The notes below the pieces were generated by a model. That model ran no database searches. It was not told the origin of the DNA and saw only the letters and a program-made list of their open reading frames with translations. Positions 32,475 to 42,363 of a stretch of DNA of 64,000 bases are shown piece after piece. Origin of the DNA: Takakia lepidozioides (lineage: Eukaryota > Streptophyta > Takakiopsida > Takakiales > Takakiaceae); contig CM060731.1 in the NCBI GenBank assembly GCA_030704615.1, positions 24,304,001 to 24,368,000 on the forward strand. The letters are read 5' to 3'. Every line of letters begins with the position of its first letter. Position 1 is the first letter of the stretch. The position numbers and the translations under genes are program-made.

Positions 32475-35400
32475 ATGTCTCTCAACTCCGACGTCGCTGT
32501 TTTCTACTCCAACGCGCAAGCGGAGTACCTGAGTGTAGTAGCCGACGTGAATGGGCTCGTCGTAGTTCAAGAAGACTTGCTTTGCGTGACCTTCCGCTTT
32601 GAGGCAGGGACTGTACATGTAGTGAGAGAGGTGTATGACAAAGTGGGTAAGGTCGAGGGCACATGCGTTCAGAAACCACATTTGTCTGGCAGTCGGCGAG
32701 AGTGGAGAGTTCCATCAGCAAAGTATCGCCTTCATGGGGATCACAGACGTCTGTCGAGAGGTTCCATAGTCACGCCCGGAACAACAGCTTCGGTGGCTCA
32801 GGTGCCCAAAACTCTGCCCATCAAAGAGAAGAGACAACCTCCACCACATTTGTTGATATCTCTGATAGCTCAGAAGAGGACGTGTCGGAGCTCCCACCTC
32901 CTCCGAATCAACATCTGCTGGGGGACCCCGATGTGCAAGAAATTGCAAGTGTCATACCGAAGTTGCAGTCCTTGAGGGGGTTGCCAGGATGCAAGAGTGA
33001 TGTGAGAGGCATTGACTGGGATACACAGCGAATCGTTAGAGCAAAATACCTACCCAATGAATTTAACGGTGATATCATTTTTGAGCTGCCACCAGCGACA
33101 TCCTCTGGGGGATTGGCAGGACGAATGGCGGGCATGGACAAGAAGCACGATGGACATCCATGGTGCCGGACGAAAACTTCCAATATATGCAATCCGCATG
33201 GCTTGAAGTTCCGTAGATCGATTTGCGTTGGACACCTTCGTTGTCCAAATGCATCTTTCCAGCACTTCCAAATGGACGGTTTGGCAAACGAGACGGAATG
33301 GGAAGGTGTCAGCGACAACCCTTTCAAAGTAGGTTGTGCTCCTGCAAGCAGTAGTACTCTTGTTTGCAAGTTCTGTAAATTGGTCCCACAGTGCATCGCA
33401 GATTGCAATGCACGTATGTACTACGTGCTTCACAATTGCAGTTACCTCACAAGGGCATGTATCCATATCGACATTCATGCACATCCGGTGTCCCGAGGAC
33501 AGTGCAGAGAGACAATTGATACAGTCCGTTCACTGCTTCAACACGAAATTCATATGCTCCTGGTGCATCGCCATCAGCCATTGCTTTGGCAGCAAGCAAA
33601 GGATTCCTACAAAAGTATTTGTTTGGGGAATCGCCGGAGTCCACCACTAAATTTGACACTGCCTCCCTTGACGATGTTCTGGACCATTTCTCAACATTGA
33701 GTTCTCCGAATGTGCGAATCAAATCAACGTCCTAAGAAGGGGTGCTGCCAACACAGGCTTTATGGATAGCATCCTGGAGTTAAAGCGTATAAGCCGATAT
33801 GACTTCATTCAGGACAGTGTTTTCCCGGGGCAAGGTGCCAGGAAAGTGTACTTATTCAAGATGTCCACAATTGGTGAGGGATCGGGAGTTAGTCTGGTGC
33901 GAAGAATGCAGCCTGGTGGTGATCTTCATAAATCATGGGTTATGTTTGATCACGTGAAACGTGTGAAGGACTGGACGACCATGGCCTGTCATGTATACGA
34001 TCCTGCATACCAGAGAGTGATGACTGTTGCTGTTTGTGACATGCAGTCGGAGGACATAGAGTCACAAATTCTTATGTGGAAGTCCCTTGTTAACGTCGTG
34101 ACAACTCATGGTGTCCCAGATCCAAACTTCACTGGGTTCATGGCTGACAGCGCTCAAGCGAATTGGAATGTTGTCCGTACAATTTTTGGTTCAGGCGACC
34201 CCAAAGTACCAATGGAAGGTCGGGAACACACTTGCCTCTTTCATTGGAGCCAGTCCCTACAACGCCACACAAAGAGTTCCATAAAACTGGAGTTGCGGGA
34301 GGAGCATATGAGACTATGTCGTCTGTATAAAGATGCCACCTCCAAACAGGAAGCCAACTCTATGTTCCAGACTATTCGAGCATGGTGGTACTCATCTGAG
34401 GCAGCCAGTCTGGATGGAATCAAAGAACTGGAAGACTGGTTGGGGTTCTGGCACTTCAGATATAGACAGTGGGGTGCCTTCATGACAACTGTAAGTTATT
34501 AGCGGATTAGCATGATTTTCCTTTATTCCTTCTCGTCGGGAGATATATCATGGAACGAACAGGCCCTCCAATCCAGTTCTTATGCTGCTATACGTAATCA
34601 TGCTTGTGTTGAATTGCATGCAGAACATGTCACTGGAGGACGTCCCACTGACGTTCATACACTTCTATAGCGTGATAGGATTACTGAAATGTGAGTGTGT
34701 TCAGAAGGAGTTGGATTCTTTGACAATGACTCCACTTTGTTCAATGTAATGTTTTTAACATGTTCTATTTCTGTTTTGGCTGAATCTGTTTTCGGTTTGT
34801 TTGTTTTGGGGTTGGAGGTTTTTCCAATTAAGATGTCGTTGATGACACCTTTATCCACCCACCTGCACACGCATTGCCTTCATACCTTTGTTGGATTCAT
34901 ATTTTTTGGGTTATTTGGATTTTTGGATGAATTGAAATGTCGCAAAAGGTGGTGGGAAATAAGATGTCGTTGACGACACCTTAATTCCTCCAAACTGCAC
35001 ATGCACCGCCGTGAAAGTTTTGTTCAGGTGGTCGGAATTAAGATGTCGTTGACGACATCTTAATCCCCCCGACCTGCACACGCACCGCCTTCAAAATTCT
35101 GTTGAGGTTGTTGGAATTAAGATGTCGTTGACGACACCTTAATCCCCCCTGCACACGCACCGCCTGTAAAGCTTTTCTGGATTCATTTTTTTCTAGTTTT
35201 TTGGGTTTTTCCATGAACTGTCATATCGCAACAGGTTGTGGGAGTTAAGACGTCGTTGACGACACCTTAATCGCCGCGTCTTGCACACGCACCGCCTTCA
35301 AAGTTTTGATGGATTTCTGTTTTTTCCTTTTTTGGGCCATAATCTGAAAAGACATGTGGCAGCAGCTGGTGGGATTTAAGATGTCGTTGACGACACCTTA

Positions 35401-35839
35401 ATCGCCACGACCTGCACAGGTGTCGGCTTTATAGTTTTGTTGGATTCAAATTTTCTGGTTTTTTGGGATTTTCCATGAAATGTTTGTGGCAACAGGAGGT
35501 GGGAATTAAGATGTCGTTGACAACACCTTAATCCCCCCCCCCCCCCACCTGGACACACACCGCCTTCAATGTTTTTTCGGACTCAATTTTTTAGGTTCAT
35601 TGTTTTTGAAGAAATGTTTCTGCGATTTGGTTTTGTCCTCCATTCTCATGTTCTATCCTCCTCCCTCCTCTGCAGCCCCACCCCCATCAGAAGAGTCCAT
35701 AGGTAACTCAAATTTACTCCTGTATGTAATTGCCTTCTAACTTCAACAGTTTCCTTCAAGTTCCCTCAAAGAAAGTACTGCCAGGATCAGCCGACAAATC
35801 TGAAATTCAGGACACACTCGAGATGCAATTGCTCCACGT
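32475..35839 (+). pseudogene. DDE-transposase-like gene of the giant transposon, decayed
   Basis: Starts MSLNSDVAVFYSN at 32475. Exon 1 runs to a GTAAGT donor at 34491. Further exons fit splice signals at 34624-34690, 35676-35702 and from 35750. At least three frameshifts (about 32.69, 33.55 and 33.73 kb) break exon 1. The N-terminal half has a Cys/His-rich DNA-binding-like region (CVGHLRCPN, CKFCKLVPQC, RACIHIDIHAHPV). The second half shows VAVCDMQSED, GFMADSAQANWNVVR, HTCLFHW and ELEDWLGFWHFRYRQW. This D..D..C-x2-H..E layout resembles MULE-like RNase H-fold transposases. The family is not certain. The intron after 34690 carries a second array of the palindromic motif. Confidence 0.66.
34827..35532. 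repeat. Second array of the palindromic motif (seven units)
   Basis: Units at about 34827, 34957, 35037, 35115, 35244, 35374 and 35504 share the core TGTCGTTGACGACA (two have one change in it), nearly all with A on the left and C on the right variable position. The spacers differ from the 29-30.7 kb array and contain GCACACGCACCGCC. The array lies in an intron of the transposase-like gene. Confidence 0.88.
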
Positions 35840-35889
35840 GAAACAAAAATGATCATGGTTCATCCATTTTGCTCATTTCTCATCCAACA

Positions 35890-36199
35890 GTCATCCACCA
35901 TTCATCCTTTCCACTTTTCATTCATCCTGAAACCATTCATTCGTCGGCTTTTTCATCGCACATTCGTACCATACGGTCGTCATGGAGCTTGGATTGTCCC
36001 GTCGGATGGGGTGTGCATGCGTCCGTTCATTGTAGTTTTTTTCCACGGCAATAGGCCCTCTTCTTCCCTCGGTTGTAGGCTCCCATTCACTAATTTGCTC
36101 ACGCTTTGAATCTGCTCACGCTTTAGGGATTCTGCTCACGTTTTCCACTTTAAGCGTGAGCGTGCTCACGTGAGCTGCTCACACGGTAGCTGCCCTCTT
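35890..36199 (-). repeat. Right terminal inverted repeat and subterminal motif cluster
   Basis: Mirror of the left end: CTGCTCAC at 36112-36119, 36132-36139 and 36175-36182, a variant near 36161, and TTGCTCAC near 36095. CATTCATCC occurs at 35899-35907 and 35919-35927, with near-variants around it. Confidence 0.72.
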
Positions 36200-36205
36200 C
36201 CATTG

Positions 36206-37000
36206 TCTCGTGGCTGAACCTGGCTATGCAGAAATATAAAGTGCCTTCCAACCAAAAAATATATATATATCGCCTCCCGAAGGAAGCATCCAATGTGGTA
36301 TGTGCCCATTACCACTAGGCTACATGCTGGTTATTGCCTTCCAACAACAAGTACTAGGGCTTCGCGTTGCTCCACACTACTAGCGATGAATTCTGAGAAC
36401 TATGTTCAATTTTCACAAAAAAAGGGTGGGTCATCCCCACGGTGTTACATGCAGAGATCCCGTGTTTTGTTTTCTTATGGTAGAAAAATGGCGGATCTGC
36501 ATTTCAATATTCAATTTTCACAAGCCGCATCAATCAATAACAACATACCCAAATACCCTTACATTCACTATATGAACTTTCAAGCATCCACCATGAGATT
36601 GGATCTTGGTGGGTTAAGAACGTAAGGCTAGCTTCTGACAATATTCATGCAAGTTCGTCAAGGGCTCCATCCAAAGCCACACTACGAGAAACAAACAAAC
36701 ATGTCCAAATTTAAGATGCTGAACAAACTTGTGTATAGGGCTGCCCCTCTCATCAAGCTCATTAAAATTTGTATTCACTTCCATCTTCAAGCTTTGGAGA
36801 AGCTCCACCACCCAAACTTAGAATTAGGACAACACCAAAATCAATCAAAAATCACCCCTTCAGTCAAGTGCAATTGTGGGCTGACTTCCCACCTATGCCG
36901 GGTAGACACCACTATCAGGAAATGGTGGATGGTCTGAGTAGCTACACAGATCAATAAATGAAGCAAGACACTAGCATCTTTCCATGAAAACATCCTTTCA
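36206..37000. other. Spacer without recognisable gene
   Basis: Short AT run (36259-36270) and no supported coding sequence. Confidence 0.5.
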
Positions 37001-38530
37001 CTAGTAATCACCACAAGAACAAATCCCATCTTCGAAGTGGTGGAAAGTAGTTAGCGTCCCATACAATAATTCCTCGGCCAACAATCTTTGAGATGAATTT
37101 GGTGGAGGTGTGGCAGTGTCCACACACTCAAAGATTCTTGATGAGTCGTGTTGATCAGCCCAAAACCAATGGCCAGCTTCTCACTGTGGTGGCAAAGAGA
37201 AAAGTCATTTCCTCCACATCATGCAATAAAAAACGTGTGTCAGGCACATACCCCGCCTCCTTCATCTGCCCAGACAATCTTCTTAGCTCAGCATGGATTT
37301 CCTTAATTCTGGGATGCAACTTGTCATCTTCGATAGTGTTGAAATTAACTCCCTTCGCATCCTTAATGCACCCACATTTGGCATACATTGTCCACCAGGG
37401 CAATGTTCAGGATGACATCTGGTACAATTCCAGCTTTGACGATGTCACCATGGACCTCTTTCCCCTTTTCCAGAGCTCCCAGGCTTGCACACACATTTCC
37501 AAACACAAACAAATGTGATGTGGTTGGTTTTCACCCCTTCACACATCATTTGCTCATAGGTCTCCAACGCCTCTATCCCGCACCCTTGCTGTGCATATCT
37601 TGCAATCATCACACTCCACGACACCACGTCACGTTCAGCCATACTGTCAAACACTCCATTTTACATCCTCGATGCACCCACATTTGACATACATGTCCAC
37701 CAGGGCAGTGATCAGAATGACACCGGGTACAATTCGAGATTTGTTAATGTCACCATAGACCTCTTTGCACTTTTCCAAGGCTGCCAGGCTTGCACATGCA
37801 TTGCAAATGCAAACAAACGTCATGTGGTTGGGCTTCACCCCCTTCGCACATCATTTGCTCATAGGTCTCCAAAGCCTCCATCCCGCGCCCTTGCTGTGCA
37901 TATCCTACAATCATCGCACTCCATGACACCACATCTCGTTCAGCCATACGGTCGAACACTCCCTTCATACATGTCCATGGGGGTATTGTTCAGAATGACA
38001 TTTGGTACAATTACAGCTCTGACAATGTCACCATGGACCTCTTTGCCCTTTTCTAGAGCTGCTAGGCTTGCGCACGCATTGCAAACGCACACAAACGTGA
38101 TGTGGTTGGGCTTCACCCCTTCTCCCATCATTTGTTTTAAGTCTCCAAAGCCTCCATACCACAACCTTGCTGTGCATACCCTGCAAGCATCGCGTCCCAT
38201 GGCACCACATCTCGTTCAGCCATAGTGTTGAAAACTCCCTTTGCATCCTTAATGCACCCACATTTGGCATTCATGTCCACCAAAGCAGTTTTCATAATGA
38301 CATCTGGTACAATTCCAGCTTTGACGATGTCACCATGGACCTCTTTCCCTTTTTCCAAAGCTCCCCGGCTTGCACACGCATTGTAAACACAAACAAATGT
38401 GATGTGGTTGGGCTTCACCCTTTCGTGCAGCATTTGCTCATAGGTCTCCAAAGCATTCCTACCACACCCGTGCTTGGTAAATCCTGCCAACATTACGTTC
38501 CACATGACAGAGGTAGTTGTGAACAATTGT
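37001..38530 (-). pseudogene. PPR-DYW pseudogene
   Basis: From 38526 down the minus strand: MLAGFTKHGCGRNALETYEQ, several P-L-S repeats in shifting frames (ALVDMNAKCGCI, MIVGYAQQGRGMEALETY). Then the E region (HPRIKEIHAELRRLSGQM, AGYVPDTRFLLHDVEE), and a DYW tail with CGHCH and HHFEDGICSCGDY, ending in TAG (37001-37003) where the family has the final Trp. The HSEKLA-type zinc-binding portion is missing, and there are several frameshifts. DYW domains deaminate cytidine during organellar RNA editing. This copy cannot. It is paralogous to 26530-28089. Confidence 0.85.
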
Positions 38531-38635
38531 GAAAGACTGGGGTGGGACTAGGAAGGGGCCGGGGATGGTTGAGTTAGGTGGGCAATGACAGTTGTGGGGG
38601 CGGTTTGTCCGGTCGGGCAATGCAGGTAATGTCTG

Positions 38636-39061
38636 TTGTATTCACCATCTGCCCTCATTGACATGTATTGTAAATGTGGCAGCATATATGATGCAAACAG
38701 AGTGTTTGGAAAAATGGCTACAGGAAATGTTGTGTCATGGAGTGCAATGATTGTAGGATATGCCCGGCATGGGTTTGGAAAAGAGGCTTTGGAGACCTAT
38801 GAGAAAATGATACAAGAAGTGGTGACACCGGACCAGGTCAAGTTCATCTGCATTGTTAGTGCCTGTGCAAGCCTGGCAGCCCTAGAGAAGGGCAAAGTTG
38901 TCCATGCTGACATCATGAAAGCCAGAATTGTGACAGATATTGTTCTGGAAACTGCCCTGGTTGACATGTATGCCAAATGTAGCAACATACAGGATGCCCG
39001 ACATGTGTTTGACAATAAACATTTCACAGAGATCCTCCTTTCTGTTAGCTTAGAAATCTAG
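38636..39061 (+). pseudogene. PPR gene fragment
   Basis: 142 codons with ALIDMYCKCGSIYDANRVF, SWSAMIVGYARHGFGKEAL, SACASLAALEKGK and ALVDMYAKC: about three PLS repeats in one frame, then unrelated sequence. There is no N-terminus, targeting peptide or C-terminal extension. It is divergent (head to head) to the pseudogene at 37001-38530, 106 bp away. A short gene is unlikely. Confidence 0.75.
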
Positions 39062-40669
39062 AATGACATGGGAGGTGGGTTTGGAGATTTGGCTTCATAT
39101 ATGCGTGATGTTAATCCAAAATCTGCTAAATGACTTCAATTGCATCTTAGACTGCTTTCATTGGCATGTTCATGTGCATCCCTTTCAATATGGGGTTTTG
39201 GGATCCGAAAGCTTTTGTTCCATTTCCATTCGCAAGTAGAGATATCACCAGTCGGTTGGAGTGGTCTGTCACTACCCAAACTCGAAATGAATACACGTAC
39301 AAGAACCCAATTCGACACCCTCTGTCACTTTCGGGTTTGTGTCCAGCTGGCATAAAGCTTGTTCTCTTCTTTGGGAGTGGCTGTTACAGGGCTTTAGAAG
39401 TTCCACACTCATATGGTCACCGGATTTGCCTGGGTATCAAGACTACCGCATCCGTTGTGATGGCAATTCATTTCAGATAAGCAGGTTTCCATGCATCAGC
39501 TGATTCAGGGGAGCTAGTGTCCATTTTATCCATCAAGTCTGGTCTGACTATCAACATGTTTTGGCGGATAGTTCAATAACTTGAATCATAGTATGATCAG
39601 TCCACCAGAAACATGCATAGAGAGGCAAGGAGATCCTCTATATATATTCAGGTTCACTAGTTGTAGAGATTTTATAGCTGGACATCACCCTGAGCTGCGT
39701 TAGTGCACCGGTCTCCTGGACAAAGCATGCAGAGCACGAGTCAGTAAAGGATATCGAAATGACTGAATTGCGGGTGCATTGGTACTGTGTAATAAGAGTT
39801 GGGTCTTCATAGTCTGGAAGCAGTAGGATTCTCATCCCGAGGATCAGCATAGGTTGGCACCTTTAGGAACTTTAGGTAGGAATTCTCTGACTCAATACGC
39901 GCGCCCTGTTGCCACACAAAATGTTCGGGTGCAGGTACCCTAGCTACGTGGTCACAATCCCAGGATTCAGGTTCAATCCATTCAGCTGTTTTAACAGTTC
40001 GCATTGGGATCAGGCTGAGTTTCCAGAAAACTAATTTGTTAGATCATGGCTGCATTGACATCATGCTATTTAAAAGTTGATCATGAACCTCCTCTTTTTC
40101 TTTTTCTTTTGAAGGCAGATGTCTCGCTTGAACAAATTTGTTGGTGCTAAAATGGTTGGGAAAGGTAAACAAAAAGAGTAATAAGAAGTAAAGAAGACAG
40201 AGACACTTCCCAACCGGAAAGCAAAGTTACCACTGATTGTATATTTAGTATAAGCAGGCTCTGACCTTTATATTCCACAGGAAAGACAGAGTCATCCGCC
40301 TGTGATCCGTAGGCATATGAGTGAAACTCAAAACCTCTCTTGATCAAGAGCACAAACTGCATAAGCAATCTAACCTGAACAAGATGAGCTTGCAGTGTAC
40401 CCGATAGCCAAGAACTTCTCCTCTCAAAGCAAGTCCAAATTCTGCTGCAGCAGGTCCAATCAACGTATCAAGCACAAACAACTCTGGCGCTGAGAAGTTT
40501 GGTAGCGACTCCAAAATTCTTACAGGGAATCAAGTGACTTTTCAGGCAGGGGGCCTTTTGGGAGAGGAAAAGATGTATCGGGTGTTTCATTTCCCAGACA
40601 TGGTGTTGATATTGGCCCCTTCATGAGGAGGGGGCAGCGGGGGCTTTTAGGATAGGAAAATATGTATCA
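39062..40669. other. Spacer without recognisable gene
   Basis: Small ORFs with no recognisable domain. The last 200 bases lead into the LINE fragment. Confidence 0.45.
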
Positions 40670-41245
40670 GGGGGGTCATTGTCAATCTATACAAGAAGGG
40701 TGATAGAGAAGAACCGGGGAACTACCGTGGCATCACGCTCCTCAATGCTGTTGGCAAGACATTCTGTAGAGTTATAAGTACTCGTCTCGAGGTTGATCTG
40801 GAGTCTAGATGTTTCCACGAAGGCCAAGCTGGCTTTCGGCAAAACAAGCTGTGTGGATCATATCTTCACTCTAAGCCAGATTATCCAAGGAAGGAAAAAA
40901 GAAGGGAACCCACTTCTGATTTTTTCCTGGATGTCAAAAAGGCTTATGACACAGTGTGGAGAGATGGCCTATGGTTCTGCCTTTGGTCTTGTGGGATCAA
41001 GGGAAAGAATTGGAGAGTTGTCCACAACTTGTATGCTCACACCAAAAGCTGTGTCGCTATTAATGGACAGAAGTCCAACTTCTTTGACATAGACCAAGGT
41101 GTAGCTCAAGGATGTACTCTCTCCCCTCTGCTCTTCAATGTTTTCATCAATCAACTCCTCGAGGATGTGGAAAGTGAGGGATTTGGGTTAAGGGTGGGTG
41201 ATACCACCATACCAGCCCTTATGTTTCTTCGCAGGCATAGGGGAG
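40670..41245 (+). pseudogene. LINE reverse transcriptase fragment, 5' part
   Basis: Non-LTR RT motifs in shifting frames: YKKGDREEPGNYRGITLLN, EGQAGFRQN, FFLDVKKAYDTVW (catalytic Asp) and GVAQGCTLSPLLFNVFINQL. It is cut at the target site of the LTR element. The FADD box expected at the junction is not readable. Confidence 0.82.
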
Positions 41246-42184
41246 TGTCGCGCGGCTTTTACTCACCCATCCCTTCGCTATTCGAGGCGGAAACTCCAAG
41301 ATAGAAGAGTTGGAAATCTCTAAGTACTCAGCCCGCGCAGAACAATCAGTCATGACCTACAGCTAGTGTATCATGGGGGTGTTTCCTATTTGTTTCCCTT
41401 TTGGTATTCATGTTAGCTATCTTACCATTGATAATTAAGTATCAGTTTGCTTTATCAATCTATTGGATTCCATCAACTCATCCATTCATTTCACAGCTTC
41501 ACTCAGATCTCTCTACACAGTGTGATTGTATCGTAAAAGTATCCGATTATGATTTATCAGGTATCAGGCCGAAGCCATTGTGTCTCTAATCTGCTCTACA
41601 ATATCATTACAGCCTTGCATATATCAAGCATCTACTCATCATCTCTCTATCTTCACTTCCGTTCTTCATCTCTGCCCGATCCCCTCTCCTCCATGACCAA
41701 GAAGTCCTCCTCCGAATGATATCCCTCAATTCCTCGTTTCTCCCTTTATCTTCCTATCCGTGGTTCTAACCGTTTCCCTCACTAACCGTCGTCTGTGAAC
41801 TAACATATTCCCTTCGCAGGTGTTGTTCCCCACAGTCGTTCCCTGTCCTACTCTTCGTTCCCTATGATCGTGACAGCTGTGTCAAGCTGTGACTGGCTGT
41901 GTGAAACTGTGACGGGCTGTGACTGGCTGTGCGACTGTGTTTGGCTGTGTCGGGCTGTGACTGGTTGTGTGGCTGTGACGGGCTGTGTCTGCTGTGACGA
42001 CTGTGACGGGCTGTGTTGGCTGTGTCGGCTGTGTCGGCTGTGACGACTGTGACGGGCTGTGTAACCCCCCTCTACAGTGCGCTGCTGTCACCCCTAAGGC
42101 TCCTGTTGGTCTCAGTCTGTGCAAAAATTAAGGGTACCCTACAGATCCCGTATAAGTGTCTAAGTCCCCGACAGTCCTCTAACA
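41246..42184 (-). repeat. 3' LTR (939 bp)
   Basis: Reads TGTTAGAGGA...CGCGACA on the minus strand. It contains a TGTGACGGC-type minisatellite (about 41871-42062), shorter than in the other LTR. Confidence 0.92.
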
Positions 42185-42205
42185 TTACCCCTTCCCCCCT
42201 CAAAA
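42185..42205 (-). other. Polypurine tract
   Basis: The minus strand reads GAGGGGGGAAGGGG just before the 3' LTR start. Confidence 0.85.
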
Positions 42206-42363
42206 AGCCGTGTCCTCACGGTTTACTGATTTCGACTAGCAAACCTTTGTGAGTGAGCACCTTTTTGACGTTGAGAGTTTCGTGGCGGACTGTGTGTACG
42301 AGCCCGAGGTCTGTCTCTGGTTGACGGAGATGGTTGATCACTACCTGGATAAGTGAGGCCCGG

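Larger units (their letters stand above)
15458..36199. mobile_element. Giant decayed DNA transposon with two divergent genes (20.7 kb; 12.8 kb without the nested LTR element)
   Basis: The left end reads GGGGGATGCTATTGTGTGAGCAG; the right end, read on the minus strand, is GAGGGCAGCTACCG then GTGTGAGCAG, about 18 of 23 positions alike. Both ends then carry clusters of GYGTGAGCAG, in both orientations, and of GGATGAATG, mirrored between the ends. A 6-bp sequence CCATTG flanks both sides (15452-15457, 36200-36205). The two genes diverge from about 32.0-32.5 kb and end about 0.4-0.5 kb from the two termini. A transposase-like and a methyltransferase-like gene within shared inverted ends is the basis for calling one element. 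Exact termini are uncertain by a few bases. Confidence 0.72.

Noticed and set aside
41882-42124. ORF rich in TQP repeats across the LTR minisatellite (also 46545-46868)
   Set aside because: Generated by the 9-bp tandem repeat, which stays open in several frames; its length differs between LTRs, as a repeat would.
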